Below, piece by piece: positions 57,971 to 64,000 of a DNA stretch of 64,000 nucleotides (positions are counted from its first letter, which is position 1; every line of letters starts with the position of its first letter). The notes under the pieces are model-generated. The model had not been told where the DNA came from. It ran no database searches and saw nothing but the letters and a program-made list of their open reading frames with translations. The translations under genes and the position numbers were made by a program. The stretch is from Haemonchus contortus. Taxonomy: Eukaryota > Nematoda > Chromadorea > Rhabditida > Trichostrongylidae. Location: contig LS997563.1 of NCBI GenBank assembly GCA_000469685.2, positions 3,111,281-3,175,280 of the forward strand, read 5' to 3'.

Positions 57971-58672
57971 CCCCCCTTCTCCTTTCCCCTCCCCACCTTT
58001 TTTCGATCTCCCGGCTCAAATTCTCTAAACGAATGACTCTGAACAAGCCATTCTTCAAAATAGATCTGCCCTTTCTTTTTACCCAAATCTAAAAGTTTGT
58101 AAACTACACACAAGCTCGTACGACAGCAAACTGCTGGGTTAATGGCTTCAAATAGAAAAACTTTTATGATGATGGTAATCGGAGAAACGAACCTGATAAT
58201 TGCCGACAAATGGCAGCCACCATACTTTATCATGGATTTGTTCATTCGATCGTGGGACGGCGCTCCGGTAAATCAGATCCTGGAAAGAACGTCGCCCGAA
58301 TTGCATCACGACACACCTGATTATTAGTTATCAGCCATGAAAGTACTGCTACCATTGTAGGAACCCGATCTCATCGATCGCAATGGTGAATACTTTAGGA
58401 CTCTATGTCATATCCACACCGGAACCTATTGAACTATTGGCAAAATATAGTGGTTGACGTAACCTCAACATATTTGAGACAACAACGACGACAACGTCGA
58501 CGTGTACTATAAATCTAGGCGATTTTTCGGAGAAAAGGTAGTCACACGTTAATGCGCCGTACTCTTTCCAGATTGGCATCAGTGTCCGCTAAAGTAGTAG
58601 CTTGAAACTACTTCGAAGGAGCAGTCTGACAAAATCTACTGAACGATCTTAGGTTATAAGGAGGGCCAACTC

Positions 58673-59279
58673 TTAACCCATTGACGACCGCGTGGCCCTT
58701 ATACGGGCCACAGTATATTTTCCATGTATAACATTCATTTTCGATTTTTTTGATCCTTTCGAGTATCGAGCAAGTTCATGACCTACTATGGAATCTTGAC
58801 GCGCAGTGGCCCGTGGAACGTTTACTTGTGACTTTAGTAATGAGAGAAAACAAAGGTACTTTTAAGGGCACTGGGAAAGGAGCAAAACCAAAGGTTACCA
58901 AACTTATGTGAAAAGGATGTAGAGGGACTTTGCTGAGGTATCCGATGATTCGAAACATGCCATTCTCATCTTGTCTGCTTCCTCATGTCTACACAGAGTC
59001 GCATTTGGAAATGATTTGGTAAAAACTCTCATCACCTCCCTTTGAACAGTCAGAAACAACATTAGATGCCATAACGTAGCTCTGAATTGTGTGTATGACT
59101 TATAACCTTTACATGCCACACTTTAAAAACTTTTTCTGTCGGCTGGAAATGCATACGAAAAAATTAACCTGCTCCTGGGACCGTGTGGCCCGACAGTGGG
59201 CCACAGCAGCAGCCCGCGAAAAACGCGCTCGGTCCCACACGCCAGACACGCTAAAAAGGCGCGGTCGCCATTGGGTTAA
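58673..59279. mobile_element. TTAA-flanked element with hairpin ends (family D, piggyBac-like)
   Basis: TTAACCCATTGACGACCGCG at the left is matched by CGCGGTCGCCATTGGGTTAA at the right, so TTAA target duplication and imperfect 16-bp inverted ends are both visible. Just inside each end lies a palindrome GTGGCCC-N6-GGGCCAC (58694-58713 and 59184-59203), and a further GTGGCCCGTGG occurs at about 58807. CCC directly after TTAA is typical of piggyBac. At 607 bp and with no transposase it is non-autonomous. Only one copy is in the window. Confidence 0.8.
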
Positions 59280-60177
59280 ACAGTTTGTCTTGGACGCCCC
59301 AGTGAATGCGATTCGCTGATTTCTGTTGCTTACCAGTTAGTAACCGTCGAAAGTTCACAACATACAAAACAGTCAAAATGAAATGATAACGGAGAAAACT
59401 CTTTGATGATCATTCTCGATTTCATGACGGTTAATGAACTGCCCCCCCCCCCTAATGCCTTACAGAGTCAAGGTGATTTTTGAAGATATTACTTAGGAAC
59501 TATAGTACATTAATACACTACTATGTGTTCATGGTCGAAATAAGCGTTCTTGCAATAGGAGCAGTCAAACCGGGTGTGGTGCATTAGGAACGAAATGTTC
59601 GCGTTGCGGTGAGAGGGGCGTCGCGCGCGAAGGGATGTAGCAGGATGCAGCAGTAGGTAAGAAATACAAAAGTAAAAGTACTAATAATAAAATTATGCAT
59701 AAATTAATGATCGCATATCAATTGAGCTGTATGAAGGACGCTAGAGCTGTAATAACGGCGAATGGTCCGCGACAGCCGCGTGCGGCGAATCGATTGCCCA
59801 AAATCGTTCCTAACGCCCGTCTCCCAGGCAAACCCAATCCAGTATGACATCCTATTTTCAGGTCATGGGTTTTCGATGTTATGGGGATCCCTTCCACATC
59901 CAGTTAACTATCACCTGACCTCCAAAAACAGTAGAACTGGCAGTTTTGGGTGTTTTGATAGTTTCTTTGTTCGGCGAGTTTTTTATGCTGAAATAAAGTT
60001 GACAGAATTGTTCAATGAACAATTGAGCGCATTATGGAATATCATGCTACACCTCTGCACGCACAGTAATCTTCATATAACAGCTAATCCCCCAATTCGG
60101 AAACCCTCATGGATGAATGGCACAGTTCAGACTGAGAAGATATAGGAGGAATCCATGACAATGGCACTAATAAATCC

Positions 60178-60260
60178 CATTTTTGAATGCGCCCCACATT
60201 CGACTTCCGGTCACGATCGTACTAGCTTTGAATGCGTTCTTGGCCTATGAAGTGCAGGGG
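60178..60260 (-). mobile_element. tRNA-derived SINE, 3' fragment
   Basis: TGAATGCGCCCCACATTCGA through TTGGCCTATGAAGTGCAGGG matches the 3' part of the SINE body only. Confidence 0.5.
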
Positions 60261-60892
60261 CCATCCAATCTACAGAATAAGGCTATTCGGGTACCAATGA
60301 AGCGACTCCGAAAAAGTATAAGACATATAGTTCAAGCGAATATAGATTTGGACTCAATCTCTGGACTGACCGTATAGTAGCGAAACTGTTTGGTACTGCC
60401 ACACCCCTACTGCCTCATTGAGTACACGCTGAAAACATTGTCATTCTGCAAAAAGGGCCCGTTATAGCTTGGTTCATTATGAAGTCTCAATACATCAATT
60501 TGCTGTCATAACTCTCATCTACAGCTTCACTGCCTTGAAAAGGGGTTTCCAGTAAGTGTAATTCTTGGGTATTCTTAAAGTGATTATTACAATGAATTGC
60601 CTAGCCTGTTACTGTTCGATGCAATTTCGATTTTATTTTAGAAAAATTCCGGCGAAAAATTGGATGGAAAGTTCAAGCGCTAAGGAAATGCTCCCATTGA
60701 AATTTCAAAAAGGAAACTCGTAGATTGTTCCAGAAAAAGGCAATCCTAGGAAAAGTGGAACGCCTATTTCCTGGCGTTCAGTAGACAACGCAGCTATTAC
60801 TAACACACAGAGCAAGACGACGAGAAAAAATCAAGCTAAGAATCGTAAAATCGCATTTAGAGAGAGATCTTGTCTTTATTATTTCACCAAAG

Positions 60893-61140
60893 GTGATATG
60901 GCGGCAAAAGCGCACCATCACACAAGCATGGTTCGGGGAGTAAATCCCGAATCAATTCCCACCCATTTCTATCGAGCTTTGGATCCCCATGGATCGCTTA
61001 ATTGGTACCACACTAGTCCGTAAGAACAAAGCATTGGCTTGTCTATTGGACCTTCTCATTCATTACACCCCTACATTTCGAATGGAAGTCGAGTGTCTGG
61101 CGCAAACCAAAAACGGGATTGATCAGCGACAAACACAAGA
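60893..61140 (+). mobile_element. tRNA-derived SINE copy
   Basis: Weak head (GGTGATATGGCGGCAAAAGC), mutated B-box (GGGGAGTAAATCCCG), good body with TCGCTTAATTGGTACCACAC and end CGGGATTGATCAGCGAC. Confidence 0.65.
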
Positions 61141-61351
61141 TCATAATATCTCTCTAAAGTATAAACCATAAGATTTTATTCCCGAATTTTCCTCGGTCAG
61201 GCTTAGGTCAACAGAAGAGGGAAAGGAATTGCTACGATGGCGCTCTATGGGGCATCTCTATCGGTAATTTATAATTTATGGCTACTTTATGAAAACGACG
61301 CCAAGATTTCAAATCTCCGAGAAAAATTATTGGGAAATTATCACAACTTAC

Positions 61352-61447
61352 TTGAAGAGTTGGATCGGAATCCGGTACTCTAACTTTTTTGCCGGTTGTT
61401 GCACAATCAACAATGAATACAAGTGTCAAATAGAAAAGTCCCTTCAT
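61352..61447 (-). CDS. First exon of a predicted secreted protein (rest unresolved)
   Basis: A 32-codon exon opens with ATG at 61447, encodes a signal-peptide-like start (MKGLFYLTLVFIVDCATT) followed by GKKVRVPDSDPTLQ, and ends at a strong GTAAGT donor in phase 0. Upstream, TTTTGTTACAG (about 61479-61489 on the minus strand) is a good splice acceptor, so the leader may be a 5' UTR exon or an SL trans-splice site. Downstream exons on the minus strand could not be fixed. One candidate begins after TTTATTTCAG near 59990, with phase agreement only. Like the 39.8-kb gene it starts MK-hydrophobic, but no further similarity is seen. Confidence 0.45.
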
Positions 61448-62011
61448 CACATATGTAGGTATGTTTTCTGTAACAAAACGATTACACATCAGTCAAATCA
61501 TCAAAATGTATCGTAACCAAACGCAACCACGCTACTATCTGGCTGCTATCGTTGGAGCGAGTCAAATCGATCTACGCAATCCGCCAAAAACAGGAAATTT
61601 TCGTTGTACCGACACGAACAAAAAAGAACGACGGCACCTCTTTGGACGCATCAACGCGCATGTCATGTAATGGAAGGGAGTGTTTCGTGTAGGGAATGCT
61701 ATTAAACTCCCAGACTTCCCTCATGACCAAATCAAACCTAATACCAGTTGATTTAATGGTGGAACGAAACAGGTGTTCGAGAACAAACACCATTTTGAAT
61801 GTCGCCAACTTCTAATCAAATACACGACCCATGCCAGGACAGATCTAATCAAACCTCAAATTTTCGTACACAAATATTTATGGACGCATCATAATCTATT
61901 TATATTTGAACATAGTATGAGATCGATGTCAACATTTGAAATCTATTTATATGTACATCTTTTAAAAACCACAGAATGGGTGTTGAAGTGAGTCAGTCGA
62001 AAGAATGAAAA

Positions 62012-62311
62012 AGGATAAAGTAAAGTCTTGAAGTTAGGATCAATTCCGTGTGAGGGATGCGCTCCCGTATTCGACTTCCAATCGGAATCGTAGTGGCGTA
62101 TTGAATGCGTATGTGGCCTATACAATGAATTTAGATGGGCAACCAATGTACAAGTCATTACTTTTAGCCTCCGAGACGAGTTTCTTACCAATTAACCGAC
62201 CCCGGAGGATGGAGGGCTTGGTTGGCCTAGGCCGGCACCGATCCGGGACTCGAACCCGTGACCAAGCGCGTGTGAAGCGCACCCACGTGCCACTACTTCA
62301 CCTCTGCCCTA
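62012..62311 (-). mobile_element. tRNA-derived SINE, full-length copy
   Basis: Minus-strand head GGGCAGAGGTGAAGTAGTGG, B-box GGGTTCGAGTCCCGG, complete body and ACTTTACTTTATCC tail. Confidence 0.8.
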
Positions 62312-64000
62312 AGTTGAAGATGTATAAAGTTCCCTATACAATGTCCAAACGCAGTGCCCATTATCGAGGAAGTAGCTCTTAAAGCTCTGCCGTATGAAAT
62401 TGTGTTCATGTGAAGACTCGGAACATGTTGGAATTACTAGACGAGCTCCGAATTCGTGACCTGTGATTTGCACTTGCGAGTGAACTAATCTCTTCGGCGA
62501 GAGAGCTTTCTTTTTGATTGGTCACCGCCAAATAATAGCGATACTACTGTGCCTGTATCATCTGGCTTTCCACTGACAATCGCTCTACTCGAGCAAGATC
62601 CACTATCGTCTCCGTTCGCACCTGTCGTGAGTCATTGCAGTCCAATGGACCTTCTTCGACGAAACGAATTACTCTTTTTGTTCAGAGTTTTGCATCAAAC
62701 TTTGACCATCAAATTGACGGCATTTGGGGAACTCATTCGACGTCTCGGAGGATCCATTTAGTCAACCACCTCGGGCCTATTCCATCACAATTGCATGACG
62801 TGGTTTTCTATTCACAGGCATGTCGACAGCGTGTCTAATCTTTGTTCATTTGCGGAGTTCGGAGCCTCAGATTCACCTCGTATTTGCTTGTATCGGGGAA
62901 TTCCAAGCACAGCCCTTTATGTCAGTCTAGCGCTGAATGCATGCTTACCCTGTCTGCTCAAAGTCAACGAAGAAGGACAACTCTTCGGCGTGAAGCCGTT
63001 CCCTCGCTCATTACTAATCCCTCGATCTTCCTGAACAATATCTACACGGCTCGTTTAGTTCTGCTGCTCTGGAACTAACTAAATCATTCATGATCCATGC
63101 TGACTTCACAGGCCATGCACTGGTGACACAAAGTTCAGCTTGTAGCACATTCTCCTTAACGACCTTCATAAATGGCCTTGTTAACAAGTTTCCTTTATGG
63201 AATGCGATATAATAGTTAACAAATATTACTGGAAATTCACGCATTTCCGAGGCACAGGATGCAGAGGAATCATTCCTCAAGGTTGCGCTCATTGAAGATA
63301 GAAAATAGAAAACTTTTGTTTTGATCATTTCAGGAAGGAAAATAACATCTCCTCAGAAATCACTGCAACTCAATCCTTTCATGTATATGTACATCGTATA
63401 ACGGAGCACGTTGCAATGAGTAAACATCAAAATACACTAAAGGATTTGTATGGGAACGAGCCAGGCGACATAAAAATCATACAAGAAGGAAATGTGAAAA
63501 GCGGAAAAAACGAATTTTCGAGAAACAAGAGGAAAAAGAGCATCAAGGTAGAGATCGCAGGACCGTACGTATGCGAACACTGTCCTTTCCATACCATATG
63601 ATTGGAAACGTTATCTTTCAAAAGTGTTTTCAAACACCTCAAGAAGATAAGAAGAATGGAAAAGTCTGAGAGTTCGACTTATTGATAAGCAGTTATGCAT
63701 AGAATTACCAAAAGAGAAAGTTAGGCTTGAAGGTATTTGCATTGAAGGTTTGATGGCAAAGTATCGCATTCATTCAGGGCCCTGTATCTGAGCTAAACGA
63801 TGAAGCAGGGCTTTTCACCCTAATTTTGCGAGCTAGGATTCTAGGAAAGAATAGGAATTTTTAATAAATTGATGCTGGACAAGTAATGATTTTTTATAAA
63901 TAGGATGTAAAAAGTATAGTTGAGGTGCCCCTCTTAACCGCGCTTAGGTGTTTTTCGTGGGTACCCTTCTAAGGAACTATAAATTGAAACCGAATAGGAG
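62312..64000. other. Terminal stretch without a supported gene
   Basis: Several short overlapping open frames occur at 62549-63078 (plus) and 63014-63328 (minus), but none has a recognisable motif, a signal peptide or joinable splice sites. 63400-64000 is AT-rich and looks non-coding. Confidence 0.3.

Overview
The window is eukaryotic: split genes with short canonical GT-AG exons, long repeat-filled introns, and no bacterial-style ORF packing. Gene content and protein similarity (IFT172/OSM-1, a patched-related PTR protein, a one-domain formate-THF ligase) point to a nematode. The density of SINEs, MITEs, mariner, Tc1 and BEL-type elements fits a strongylid (hookworm-like) genome; that placement is inference. 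From memory, osm-1 and the formate-THF ligase K07E3.4 are both X-linked in C. elegans, so this may be an ancestral X-chromosome segment.

Layout. (1) 1-17279, minus: the IFT172/osm-1 orthologue, 37 exons traced in one continuous reading frame from its start codon to the window edge; about 390 C-terminal residues lie outside. A candidate X-box (RFX/DAF-19 site) sits 67 bp upstream of its ATG. Intron 6 holds a 3.5-kb LTR element with degenerate gag-like ORFs and no reverse transcriptase. (2) 17.3-25.7 kb: intergenic, mostly repeats, no gene I can name. (3) 25.78-35.2 kb, plus: formate-tetrahydrofolate ligase, 14 exons, with a BEL/Pao-type gag remnant in intron 7 and a one-base phase problem at exon 4/5. 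(4) 35.5-36.0 kb: a foldback MITE. (5) 36.7-39.8 kb, minus: a small five-exon gene for a predicted secreted, cysteine-free, ~100-residue protein built from duplicated mini-exons. Decayed exon copies lie downstream, with a dead mariner inserted in the array. I do not recognise the family; this is the best candidate here for something undescribed. (6) 41.2-51.75 kb, minus: a patched-related (PTR, sterol-sensing-domain) membrane protein, 27 exons in frame, with a Tc1-like IR/DR element and SINEs in its introns; only the extreme N-terminus is unresolved. (7) 51.75-64 kb: gene-poor and repeat-rich, with one convincing signal-peptide exon (minus, 61.4 kb).

Repeats tie the window together: about 18 copies of a tRNA-derived SINE, a ~505-bp TTAA-flanked MITE, a ~390-bp MITE sitting in homopolymer runs, a 607-bp TTAA element with hairpin ends, and a ~490-bp foldback with TTA duplications. 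Exon maps were made by reading both strands by hand using splice signals, phase and remembered family similarity. No alignment was run.
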